Source: Pleurostoma richardsiae
Lineage: Eukaryota > Ascomycota > Sordariomycetes > Calosphaeriales > Pleurostomataceae
DNA length: 64,000 nt
Assembly: GCA_030052745.1 (NCBI GenBank)
Contig: JANBVO010000022.1
Coordinates: 186,001-250,000 of the forward strand
Direction: 5' to 3'
Part shown: piece by piece, positions 24,602-35,583 of the stretch
How the letters are laid out: each line of letters starts with the position of its first letter
Position numbering within the stretch: the stretch's first letter is position 1
Translations under genes and position numbers: made by a program
The notes under the pieces: generated by a model
Told to the model about the DNA's origin: nothing
The model's input: the letters and a program-made list of their open reading frames with translations, nothing else
Database searches by the model: none

Positions 24602-27026
24602 TCAATCCAGAGGAACCCAGGTCCGAACCATGATGGGTGTGTCTATGTTCTCTGCGCATACTTCCTCCATCCAACCAAGCGCATCCCACACATCACCGGC
24701 CATCTGCGGTTCTCTGCTCGCCAGCCTCCTGCGGAGTGCCTCGGCATTTGGCACTCGCCCACTTCGGACCGCCTCCACCGCCTCTAGCCGGCGCCTCTCC
24801 CTCTCAGCAACAACGTCTGAGATGACTCTATGCCGGTCCTCTGTTGTCCTCCAGACCAAGATATTGTCCGGACCACGGCTCTCGAGAATGAGCTTGACAA
24901 AGTCGAACGGAAGATTTAATAGAACCCGGGAGAGAATGAATGTGGTCTCGTCCGAGACTTGATACTCTGCGGCTGCCTGATCATTATTCCCTTTAGTAGG
25001 AGAAATGTCTCCGAACTTGATATTGGAAAGTCGAGGATCGCACGTAACGCGAGAGTTTGAAGAGCCCTGGGGAAGGTTACGTGACGCGAGCGACAGTCTG
25101 ACTGACGAGCCGTGGCCTGAGTTCCGGGGTAGTGATGGTAGCGTTGGCGGGATACGGGAATGCGGTGGGTCTGACACTGTCCCGTCCAGTGCAAAGTGCC
25201 TAGGAAAGTTGTCAATGAGAAAGGCCACGATAGCAGCCATTAGCTCGTGAACTACCGGACCATGCCGGTAACGCGGCATTATTATCTGTTGAGAGGAGGG
25301 AGTCTTTGGCCCCACGGGATATAACACAGTGGCGCCAGCCATGGCAAATTCCAACGCCTTCTCCAAGGTGGTCCAGTTGACGAGGCGGACAGCATCTCTT
25401 ATGCCCTGGGCAATGACGGGCAACAGCTGCAATAGATGGCCCGCAGCGGCATAGCCAAGAGCTAAACCGAAGTTGTCCATGGTACGGTCAGCCGACGAAG
25501 GGTCGGAGTGAACTTCGTAGAGCGGATACCCATACAAAGTCTGGACAGCGAACCAAAAAGCGTCAGACCTTAAGAAGGGATCCTCAGAGGAGACGGTGAC
25601 TTTGCCATTGGGAACACCCTGCGCCACCATGATGTTTCGTAGGCTCGGGCTGCGTGCTAATATGAGCCGGTGAGCGGCTAGTAATAGAGGATTGCGATAG
25701 CTGGGAGATGACAAGTACTCTGGCGGCTGGCTCTCCCCTATATGCAAGTGCAGTTCACAGTCGGCAAACTCGGAGTTCGCGAAACCCTGCCGCACAGTCC
25801 TTAAGATATCTTCCCGGTTGTCCATCTCCAGTGCCGGAAGTGTTGTAGAGACCGGGTACCTTGCGGGGGGTAGCGCACTGATACCGCTATAAAGCTCAGA
25901 TTCGAGACTGTTATGTCCGTTTGCGAGATAAAGATGGTTATAACTGTTCTCGTCCATACATGTTGACGACTGAGAGCCGTGAAAACTATGTGGCGTAGAC
26001 GGGCCGAAGTTGTTGATCATGGGTGGGCGGCCATTCGCTGGTGCAGGAGCTGTTATCAACGCCCCCTGGTCGACAACATCCGTGACAGTGGGCGGTTCGG
26101 AAGTACAGGCCATAGGAGAAATAGAAGGGAGGGACAGGTTCGGAGGAGGAGGGGGAGCACCTCTGGAGTTGGGCGGCGCCGGGGAAGAAGTGTTAGAGTC
26201 TTGAAAGCCACCAAAGACAAGACCGCTATTGTTCGGGTGGTGCTGGTGCACGTTTGACCGGTGGGTGAAACCGTACGGTTGTTCGAGGGAGTCCACCAGG
26301 TGCATGGGGCTGTGACAGATCCCACGGGGAACAGTTGACGACGCAGAGGCGTTTGGGAGAGAACGTGGTGGCATATGAATAGGTGGGGAGGTGGCGGAAC
26401 GTCGGAAGGAAGACGATGGCGGCGCATCCGTAGGCACGTCTGCGTATATGTTAGACAGAGTCAATGATTCTCACTTGGTTCGGAGGCATACCTAGAGGGG
26501 TTGCCTCACCTTGGGTCGAGGATGATAAACTGTTGCGGTGCCTGCTTGCTTCGACATCAGCCGGCGGGGTCGGCTCTTCAGCGTCGAGTTCCCAACCTCC
26601 AGCTGACGGTCCCTGACAGTTGCGTTTGGCATCGCTGCTATCATCTACTGCAGAAGATAGAAGGCTGTCTTTCTCGCCGGGGGATCTTGGGATTCGAGGA
26701 AGCAACAATGGTTCAACCTTCTGCTCTGCTGCACGACTGGAAGTGCCGCCCAGGTCGGTAGTGGCTGTAGGATCAGCCGACCTGAGTCTGGCCTGTGAAG
26801 TGGCCGTGGAGTGGCGCTGGAGATAGGGGAGAGGCAGGGCGGGAACGACGGGCTTCTTGAACGTAGCTTGTCTGCGGCTCACGACGGGAGCGGTGAAGGA
26901 AGCCGCAGAGGGGGCGGCCCTTGCAAAGGTAGGCGCATCAGAGGATGGAGCCATCACGTCCCCGCCTCCTGACTCTCGACTTCCCGGCTGGTTCTGGCTG
27001 CTGCACAAATGAGCAGTTGAAAGCAT
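24602..27026 (-). CDS. BTB/POZ-fold protein with long disordered N-terminus
   Basis: Two exons, 27026-26492 and 26439-24602, joined by a 52-bp intron (donor GTATGC, branch CTAAC, phase 1), give 790 residues. The start is fixed by an in-frame TAG two codons upstream of ATG. Residues 1-390 are Pro/Ser-rich and probably disordered. Residues about 400-530 look like a BTB fold: SEFADCELHLHI, then LLLAAHRLILARSPSLRNIM, matching the usual D-x-L...F-x-A-H+-x-V/L-L-A pattern. A helical C-terminal part follows (to about 700), then an Arg/Glu-rich tail. BTB proteins mediate dimerisation or bind cullin-3; no KELCH, MATH or zinc finger is present to narrow the role. Conserved but uncharacterised, as far as I can tell. 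Confidence 0.8.
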
Positions 27027-27999
27027 TCGTGACTATCGGTAGCTGAGAAACATCTGCTGCCAGAGCCTGGGTGAGGCCCGGACAAGCGGCGTATAGCGTC
27101 TGCACCAGCTATTTATCCCCCCTCGGAGGCGCGGCGGGGTGATATGAGGAGAGGAGAACCTAGTTCATGGGGCGCTTGGTTGGCGTCGCAGACCTTCATG
27201 TGGAGTGCGTATCCAGAGCCGCGCCGTGAGGTGATGGAGGAGAGCGGAGAGGTAGCAGCCGCGCAGAGGCTGGAGCAAGCTGGAGACTGTAAGACACCTC
27301 ACCACATGGCGTGAACCCAGGGAAAGGTGGACTTGAAGGTTGTGTAGAAAATCCGAAGCTACCTTAGGTACCTGCGTTAAAGTACCTTGCCTTCTTTAGG
27401 TAAGGTATCTGTAGGTAGCGGGAGCTAGACGAAACTGCCCTGGCTCATTACATAACCTCATCGGTAACTAATTACGCTATAAGACTCCCTGACCGCGCGG
27501 GGAGGAAGGGGCCAGCCATTTCCTACCTACAAGGCAAGGTACCCCGCCTTTTCAGGAATACATAAGGGTAATTAATTACCTAGGCACCTAAACGATGTCA
27601 ACCGCTTCGGGGTCGTAAGGCGAGTTGATAGCAGCTTCCTTTTCCCTTCCTTGCCTTGTTCACGAAGGTGCAAGTCTGGTGCTTCCCTCACATCACCCTT
27701 CCATTGACACCTGCAAGTGATTGTTTCCCTATATAATAGCGGGCGTGGTTGCGTTCCGGTCCCAAACCTTCATGCCCGGTATCGCCCCCCAGACCACAGG
27801 TGAGTCAGGAGCCGAGAATAGAAGAGATGTTAAGGATGGCCTGTGGAGCTAGGTACCTGCATCCTGTTTACCACCGGTCTGAAGCAACCGGCTTCAAAAT
27901 AGCCTTTACATTTAAGGGTAAGCACATTGCCGCATGACTGGAGACGGAACGACAAAGCCTCCTCCCAATGAACGAACGGGCAACATGGTGTTGTCTCGA
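27027..27999. promoter_or_regulatory. Intergenic region with GGTA/TACC-rich tracts
   Basis: Upstream of the BTB gene and downstream of UBC6. Two clusters of TACC/GGTA and CCTAGG words lie at about 27361-27420 and 27531-27600. A small plus-strand open frame (27749-27937) shows no protein-like features. The tracts resemble those upstream of several other genes here; regulatory function is inferred. Confidence 0.4.
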
Positions 28000-28947
28000 C
28001 TAGGCCGCTGACCCCCCTTCCCCCAACAATCGTGCAATCAAGACGTATATGAAGACGGCCACCCCAGCAACAAGGAGCTTGTTGCGTGATAACCAGCCGG
28101 CCCCAGCCTCCCGCTGCTGGGCCACAGCATCCATTACCGCCTGTGCTTGGTGGCCACTGCTGGCGGCGATGCCCAGCTGAGGCCCGCAGGATGCGCCCAC
28201 CCCGACCGGATTCATCTTGTTCCCCGTCGTTGTATCAATGCTGTTCTTCCTCATCCAGTCCCAGTTCTCCTTGTCTACCTCCGGCCATTCCGCCCTGAAC
28301 TTCGCCCCTCCATCCCCGGCCTTTACATTGCCCTTCTGAGCCGGGCCCCCGATTTTGACGTGGGAGCCACCACCCGTGGAGTTCCACCATTTGGATCGAG
28401 CAGCGTGGTACCTCCGCTCAGGCTCGCCTGCCGAAACCGACCCTGTTGTCATCTCTTCCGATGTCATGAAAGATAACAGACCGATGAGGATCGTCGAAAC
28501 TTCCCACGCAGGGTTGAAGGAGCGGGGGTGGAAGTCGGAGATTGAGAGACACAGCCTCGTAGAGGGCTGAAACCGACCAGATGGTGTGTGCATTCGGATG
28601 GCAGGGGGGGCGAAGGGATAATTCGGCGGGAACATGAGCGTGCCCCAATATTGACCGCCGTGGTAAGGAGTGTTTTCCGGCCCTTCAATTATGTAGTGCC
28701 ATCTGATAGGGAAAGACAATGTTAGGGAGCGCCATGCACTGCTCGATAATTTTGAGGAGATAGACTTGTATTTCACTCACTCTAAGATATTTGATTCGGA
28801 GGGATGGGCAGATATATATGGAGGCGGATTTTCGGAAATGGTCTTGTATTCGCGCGTCAACTAGACCGGATATATGGTCAATGATGTTCGAATACTCGAG
28901 AAGGATTCGATTAAACCTACGCGCTTCTGCGCGGCTCGGCTTGCCAT
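28000..28947 (-). CDS. UBC6: Ubiquitin-conjugating enzyme E2, tail-anchored (Ubc6)
   Basis: Ubc6/UBE2J2-type E2 of the ER membrane, which passes ubiquitin to ER-associated-degradation substrates with the Doa10 and Hrd1 ligases. Exons 28947-28921, 28860-28781 and 28702-28000 give 269 residues. The 9-residue first exon MASRAAQKR and the joined LTREYKTI...NPPPYI segment match the family start, which supports the splice sites. The family's MHTPSGRF replaces the usual HPN motif. The active cysteine is Cys87 in TRLCLS, the same position as in yeast. FNPAWEVSTILIGLLSFM follows. A single membrane segment near residues 245-264 ends the chain. Introns are 60 and 78 bp. It is divergent from SAM50, with 648 bp between the two ATGs. 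Confidence 0.95.
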
Positions 28948-29595
28948 GCTGTCTGACAAGGAGGGAACGGAGGACTCTTGCCGCTGGGATACACGTAGAA
29001 CAGCGGATCGCGAAGGTGCGGACCGGAACACCTATATTCTGGTGCTAGGCCCTACAGCGAGGGAACCTCAGGGGGCGTCGTCGGGAGAATAAACGCTGTT
29101 TAAAGGTGTCCTGCACTCCTGCTATTTGGGCGAGACGGTTACACACAACGCGGGTCCTAGTAAGATAGAGTTGAGAATGTCGCAGGAAAGGGTATTCAAA
29201 TCCGTCATCGAAGTAAAATTCTGAGCCGCGATATGACAGCGGCAGCCAAGCAGGAAGAGGCTACCTTAGCCTGCCTGTTGAGGTAGATACAGTGGTTGTT
29301 TTGTTGGTCTTGCAGGTATGTTCACGGAGTCAGTAGTGGAATTATCAAAGGACAGTGAGCATTACGTACTAGATGTTTTGCCAGTTAGCCAGCATTCTTA
29401 GCTAATCAGAGTGACCGTGCATTCCAGGCTACCTTGGTCGGTGCCTTACGGAGCCGGGAGTAATAACTGCGGGACTAACGTTGATCACGAAGCAGGCAAA
29501 CTCGAAGCTCGGCGAATTGGACCCGAGGCCACAATTCACGGTATTGTCGAGCGATCTCAGTGACCACCAGCGTCACCATCTCGTTGCAATTTCTG
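28948..29595. promoter_or_regulatory. Shared promoter region, UBC6 / SAM50
   Basis: 648 bp between two divergent start codons. It contains no credible gene. Both promoters must lie here; I could not recognise a specific factor site with confidence. Confidence 0.45.
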
Positions 29596-31415
29596 ATGTC
29601 ATTCAACAACAGATCTGGCGGCAAAGGCGTGAGTCACGGATTCACCGGCCGTTTCTGGCTGGCATTCTAGCCTGTGGAATTGCTACTCACCCAGCATTGC
29701 ACTGCGCAGGCCGGCGAGAGTGTACAGAAGCTGTCGACCGACGCCGATGTCCTGCGCCGGGAGGCCCAGGCCATGGAGGAAGCTTCTAGGAGTGGAAATG
29801 AAGAGGGTGAGCAAATACAGCTCAGAAAGATTGCTCTGGTGAGCCGCATGCCCCCTATACTTGCGTGTTTACCCCAGCTGGCTGATGAAAGCTTCGATTA
29901 CAGCTGGCGGATCAGATGCAACGCCCCGCCACAGTCCACTCAATAGAGATTCATGGCGCGAAGAATACCCGCCGAGGATTCTTGGACCCTATATTCCAGC
30001 CACTTGTCCGGGATAATCGCAATGCTGGGACGACGTTGGGGGATGTTCTTGCCCGTCTCGAAGAAGCCGTCTCGAAGCTTGAGCGGTTTGGTATGGGTTG
30101 ACCTGCTCTATTTCTTGATATATATTTCGGAACCACGAGCTGACGTGGGCATGTCTACCACTTGGGAACCACAGACATCTTCAAGCCTCAGCCCACCCTT
30201 TTCATCTCCGAGCCGCAACAGACAGATCCTGCCACCACTGCGACCGATCTCGACATCTCAATCCGCGTGGCTGAAAGATCTCGATTCATGTTGCGGACTG
30301 GCACAGACCTGGGCAACACGGAGGGCTCCGCATACGGAAACCTCCTGTGGCGTAACATGTTCGGCGGCGCGGAGAGCCTCTCTCTTAATGCCAGTGCCGG
30401 CACCCGCACTCGATCCGCGTACAGTGCTGCTTTCTCAACACCGGTCAAGAGTAATCCGTCCCTGCGACTTTCTCTCGAAGGGGTGGCGTCATCTACACAG
30501 AAGCCCTGGGCAAGCCACGAGGAAGTTTTGAAGGGTGGCTCCATGAGGGTGACCTGGCTCTCGCCGGCGGGCGACCAGAACAGTCTGGCTTATTCAGGAA
30601 CCTGGCGACAGCTGACGGGGCTGACTGGTTCTGCATCCCCTACGGTACGGGCTGACGCCGGGGACAGTGTGAAAAGCTCATTATGCCATACCTTCACGCG
30701 CGACCGAAGAGATAATCCCATGCTCCCCCAGAAGGGCTATCTTATTCGTACCATCACGGAGCTGGCCGGTTGGGGCCCTCTAGCAGGGGATGTGTCATTC
30801 TCCAAGTCTGAAATTGAGCTCGCGGGTGCTGTCCCGCTAACGCTACCGGGAACCACGAGCGACCGGACAGGAGTTTCCGTCGGCGGTGGTCTTCGATTTG
30901 GTCTTCTGTACCCCTTGCCTCTGGGCTACTCGCTCGCCGGCAAGACTTCCCCCAGCAGAGTTAATGACCGCTTTCAACTGGGAGGCCCGACGGATGTTCG
31001 GGGCTTCAAGCTGGGCGGACTCGGGCCCCGGGATGGTGGCGATGCAGTCGGTGGCGATGTGTTCGCTGCTGGAAGCGCCAACCTGATGTTGCCCTTGCCT
31101 CGGTTTGGACCAGGTTCGCCGCTCCGATTTCAGGTGTTTGCCAATGCCGGACGCTTAGTAGCCATGAGAGACAAGGGCGATGCGAAGGAGGCCGGTGATG
31201 GCAGCGGTTTGCATTCAAGGAAAGGTATGAACGGCATGAGAGCTGCAGTAATGGAACTGGCGAGCGGCCTACCCAGTGCGGCGGCGGGCTTTGGTCTGGT
31301 TTACGCACATCCTGTTGCTAGATTTGAGCTCAACTTCAGCTTACCCTTGGTGTTGAGGAGAGGGGAGGAAGGCAGGAAAGGCCTCCAAGTTGGCGTGGGC
31401 ATCAACTTCCTCTGA
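29596..31415 (+). CDS. SAM50: Sam50/Tob55 beta-barrel assembly protein of mitochondria
   Basis: Core of the SAM/TOB complex, which inserts beta-barrel proteins into the mitochondrial outer membrane; it belongs to the BamA/Omp85 family. Exons 29596-29628, 29710-29838, 29904-30090 and 30175-31415 keep phase and give 529 residues, near the fungal norm. After a charged N-terminus, a POTRA domain spans about residues 60-140 (SIEIHGAKNTRRGFLDPIF). A C-terminal barrel follows, containing FTRDRRDNP, the lid-loop-like FQLGGPTDVRGF and a terminal beta signal ending in GVGINFL. The first 11 residues rest on my choice of ATG and an 81-bp intron and are the weakest part; the other splice sites restore family-like sequence. 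It is divergent from UBC6. Confidence 0.92.
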
Positions 31416-31780
31416 CGAATCAAGTCCTGATGTCCACTGTGAGCACCCAGCGCGACCTCGCCCAGGTCTACGCATCCTGGTCCTTTCAGATTTCACCAGT
31501 GACCTATCTGTACATGCAAAAAACCGGGGTAATAGAACAATATCAACCGCTTCTCACTCTTCAGGGCTCATCGGGACATCTGTGCGCCACATGCCGTTTT
31601 TCCTGCACATACTGACTGCGAATTCCATTTTGTCGCTGCAATGCGGGTTTTGAGGGGGACCCGCAGCAAAAGCAGCAGGCCAACGAAGATCAACAGCTTG
31701 TAGATAGACACTTAGGGTCCATTTTCCTATATCTGCGCCATGAGCCGATCCCTCGCTAGCAACCGGTTTGAACAGCCGCG
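31416..31780. other. Convergent intergenic region
   Basis: 365 bp between the ends of SAM50 and the GT32 gene. No feature is seen beyond the expected 3' UTRs. Confidence 0.5.
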
Positions 31781-33112
31781 TTATGGCATAGCAACGAGAG
31801 GCTGCTGCTGCTGGTTGTTCTGCGGATGCTCTAGTAGCTGCTGCTGCTGCTGTTGCTGTTGATCCTGGAGTTGCTGTTGCTGCTGTTCTTGCAGCTTCTG
31901 GAGTTCTTGCTGTTCCTGGAATTGTTGCAGTTGCTGCCACCTCCTGAGTTCTTCCTGCCTCTCGGCGACCTTCTTCTGCTGTTCCTCAGGGGAGAGGACC
32001 TTGAAGGCTTCGACGTCGGAATCCCATTGTTGGACGCACTGCACATTCCAGTTGCACCGTTCTACCTCACCGTACACTGGATGGCTGTACCGCGGGTGCC
32101 GGCTGGGCCAATTAGAAGCATGGTAATGGTGCTTGACGAGTGCTCCTCTTGCGTTGTGGTTGCCGGAGTCCGAGTGGCCTTGCCCGGCTGCGAACGCCTC
32201 GACGTCGAGGACTAGGACGCGGCTGACAATCTTGGACTCGTCCATGTCGTGGAAGTCGGACCATGTGGTGACACGCTCGGGATCTATGGCGTTCATCTCC
32301 TCCAGGACTGCAGCGGTGAACGCTGAAGGCCCAGTGCCGCTGATGACCTGATCAAAGTCTAGGACAACCTCCGAGATAGGCACGCTCTGCTCTTGTGCGA
32401 TACCGTCCAACCAGGTTATAATATTCTCCACCAGCCTTAGCATCACAGGCAGGTGTGGCTTACACATGAAGGTCCACTGGCAGAAAGATTCTGACTTCTT
32501 GCCTAAGATAGGGTGATTCTTGAAATGAGGCTGGTCTATCTCGACTCCGATAACCATGTCAATATTGTCTGGGTTGTATCGTTCTGGAATAAACCTATGG
32601 ACAGGGCGTAGTGCCTCAACGTCGATGTCGGCATAGACACCACCTTCAGCATACATGATGAGATAGCGTAGAAGATCGGCCTTGATTATGGTTGCATTGA
32701 CGGCTTGGTAAGCCTTGACTATGTCCATGCGGTTGAAGCCACTTGGACCGAAGTGCTGCTCAATGTAGCTCAGATCGTTGCTGTCTGTGAGGACTTCATA
32801 TCTGAATTCGGGATTCTTAGCCGTCCATGTCTGGGCGGTTGTGGAATCCCTCGGGTCGAAGGAAAGAGGGTCGACCTTCCAGGTTTGCCAGATCTTTTTC
32901 GGAAATGGTGCGGCGAGTGTCGCAGAGACACCCGAGCGCTTTCGCGACACGGAACGCTTCGACTCCTTACTGGGCCGCGGAATTGAGACAGAGCCAAAGA
33001 GGTCGGCATTGAGCAGGATTAAAACCAGGCAGACGCAGGTTAGATATAAGGGGAGGCAGCGGCGCATCTGCGCTGGAACACGGTTTCTGAACTTGGCCAT
33101 GGCGGAATACAT
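31781..33112 (-). CDS. GT32 glycosyltransferase (Och1/Hoc1-like) with polyglutamine tail
   Basis: Type II Golgi membrane protein of glycosyltransferase family 32, whose fungal members add alpha-1,6-mannose to N-glycans. Single exon, 443 residues. A signal-anchor helix lies at about 20-35 (LPLYLTCVCLVLILL). The catalytic domain begins with FPKKIWQTW (about 70), includes the donor-binding DxD at 162-164 in GVYADIDVEALRP, and an SGTGPSAFT segment. The C-terminal 50-55 residues are mostly Gln with Glu and Leu, encoded by CAG-rich repeats. That tail is unusual for the family and would face the Golgi lumen. A second in-frame Met at residue 5 is an alternative start. Confidence 0.9.
   Translation of the reverse strand: MYSAMAKFRNRVPAQMRRCLPLYLTCVCLVLILLNADLFGSVSIPRPSKESKRSVSRKRSGVSATLAAPFPKKIWQTWKVDPLSFDPRDSTTAQTWTAKNPEFRYEVLTDSNDLSYIEQHFGPSGFNRMDIVKAYQAVNATIIKADLLRYLIMYAEGGVYADIDVEALRPVHRFIPERYNPDNIDMVIGVEIDQPHFKNHPILGKKSESFCQWTFMCKPHLPVMLRLVENIITWLDGIAQEQSVPISEVVLDFDQVISGTGPSAFTAAVLEEMNAIDPERVTTWSDFHDMDESKIVSRVLVLDVEAFAAGQGHSDSGNHNARGALVKHHYHASNWPSRHPRYSHPVYGEVERCNWNVQCVQQWDSDVEAFKVLSPEEQQKKVAERQEELRRWQQLQQFQEQQELQKLQEQQQQQLQDQQQQQQQQLLEHPQNNQQQQPLVAMP
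31795..31940 (-). repeat. CAG/CTG-type trinucleotide repeat in the GT32 gene
   Basis: Imperfect CTG/TTG runs on the plus strand encode the glutamine-rich tail of the glycosyltransferase. The purest stretch is near 31840-31890. Confidence 0.85.
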
Positions 33113-35583
33113 CCGATGTCAGGTCCTCCTTCGATCCTTCCGGGGGAGCGCCGAGAGCGCCCTGGGTCGGCTGCCGCTAGTTTTGCCGTCCGGTAGAAGC
33201 TGACGCCTTTGCCCCGCTTGTGCAGCTGGAAAGACAAACCCGAGCTGCTGACAGGGAGAAAGGGGAGCTCCTGGAGGGGAGGTTTGGGCCTTTAGTACAG
33301 ATCTGGCACTGCAGGCGCACCTGAGCTTACACATGAAGCAGCGTCCCAGCTTCGTCACCCGCGTCGACCCCCCTCCCCAAGGGAAAAAAAAAAAAAAACG
33401 CCTCGGACGGTGGCAGGGGCACGCGCTGAAGGCGAGAGGCGGGGGCAGGCAGAGACGGGAGACACCTGTCTGCCGTGGTATGTCCGATCTGATCGATAGT
33501 CGTCAGGTCAAGATGGGCTTAGCGTGGAGGACTACCGGGGAATGTGGCCTGGGAATGGCAGGAACACCGAAAGAGAGCGAGCCATCGGGTCGGGTTAGCC
33601 CGGCCAAGGCGAGCCTGCGACGTAGAGTATGTTTGGCAGACGGAGTCTGATACAGAGTTAGCGTACCTAGGTAGGTAAGGTATAGGTAGTTTGGGAGGTA
33701 GGTACCTAAGGTAGCAGCTATGTAAGGTAGGTAGGTAGGTAGTTGTTTGGTTAGGTACCTAGGTAATTTGCTATCTACCTACCCCGCTACCTTTCCCAGA
33801 GCGCGTGCTGTGGCATCCCGTACTCCTGGGTTCTTCCCCACAGATCACCAAGCGTCCCCGTAGCGCGCTAATAGAGTAGCACTCTAGTTACATACCAAGT
33901 ACCCGCGAAGCCTACCGCACAACTGCTAAGTTAGAGGCACGAAGCAATACCGTACTTGCTAGCTTGCTTACCAGGATTACCCAGGTACGGAAAAGCACCC
34001 ATGATGCGGGGTAATCCCGTTCAGGCACCGCCAGTGACGATCGTGCCGCCAGACCTGTGCTTTAGTGGCGCATTTCCTTTGATAGTCTAGAGTTCCGGCC
34101 GCCAACTGCCAAGTAATTCTTGGACCGCATTAAGGGCACAGCGGCATTAGCCTCATACAGGAGCGTGCAGATGGAATAGTCCATGCTACTCGTCGCACGT
34201 GCATATGCGAGTACAATGCCACATCATGCAAGCACCGATGCTGACCGTAACTAACTACCTAGGACAAGCCCGTGAGCCGCGGGATCACCGCGAGGGCACA
34301 GTCTACTCCGCACGCCCACCTAGGTTCTCTAATTGAACGACTTCACGTGTCAACTGTCTTTCCGGCTCCCAGCCGTGACATGTGATAGAACTTGCAGCAC
34401 CCCTCTTGCCCATCCTTTCTGGCCGATGTAGACGACCGGCGGTCTAGCAGAGTCTGACCTCAAGGGGTTTCGTTATGGACTGACTTTGCTGGGTAGGGGA
34501 ATATAGGCGTAATATTTCTTGAAGTTTACGTCTGTCTCCGTGCTTGCTTTGAGAGCAATCTTTGGGGAAACGAACATCCGTCGCGACGGAACGGAATTAG
34601 GGGTTGAGGAGGAAGACAAGGACAAGAACAGCTCCTTTGACAAGGAGCTTTCGCCCGTCACAGCGAGGGAACAGGTGGTCCTGGTTTCACCTTAGATGTC
34701 CGACAGGAGCCTTTAGATTCCTGTCTCGTCCCGAATCCGCCCCTGAGCAGATACACGGATTGCCATCACCAAGCAGTAGGCCGGCCGCTCGTTCTTTAGC
34801 AAGGCGACCTGCAATATGGTGAGCGATAACTGATGTATGTGTGCTTCACAGGCCCTTTAATTAACCAGTGGCTCACGTGCTTTTCAAGACCTTCACCTTC
34901 TCGTCAATGGGGTTTGGATCTCACTGTTTGAAAAGACCTTCCGTAAGAAGCACATCTCTATCATGCTCGCACCTGTCAGCGTGTAGAGAATTGCTGCAGG
35001 AAGCCACTGGAGGTAGTACAGAGTACATGCCCAAGTTGAAGTTCGGTTACTAGCGTGCCAACTCGCCCATTGTCACGCCCTGCGAGCAAGCAGCCGGAAT
35101 GCTTTTTTGCAACTTAGACAATTCAAACACAACGTAAATGCGTATTATAAAGGTCATTACGTCCATAAGTCGTGTCTGATGGATTTCAGATGGCTAACCT
35201 TATTTATGCATTCGGTGGCCTCCCATCAATTCTTCATCTTCTTTAACCTTCAATGATAGTCTGGTGGGGATTGCCTAGGCCATCATAGCCTCGATGTCAA
35301 GAGAGCAATCACGCCCCCGGAGCATACTGTTGTCAAGTCGCCGTCCATGCGCAGAAACTTGGTGTTTCTACACGTGTGGTGAAGCACAAATGATGCTGGC
35401 CGGTGAATCGTGCAGAGACGATCAATCTGTTCTATCATCAGTGACAGCGACATATACGTCCTAGAGCTAGTTCAGCGTAGATATAAACAAGTGTCTCTCA
35501 GACCCGCACAGTAAAAGTGAGCAATGCTTTTCGCATTCCCTTCGGCGATCCAGAACACATTACCGGCTAATTTTGTAGGCGGC
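33113..35583. promoter_or_regulatory. Long intergenic region with GGTA/CCTAGG tract
   Basis: About 2.5 kb without a credible gene. A dense tract of TACCTAGGTAGG-type words spans 33661-33790, about 550 bp upstream of the GT32 start. There is an A-run at about 33387-33400. Small open frames (for example 33333-33650 and 34604-35053) have no protein-like features. The 3' side of the second BTB gene lies at the right end. Confidence 0.45.
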
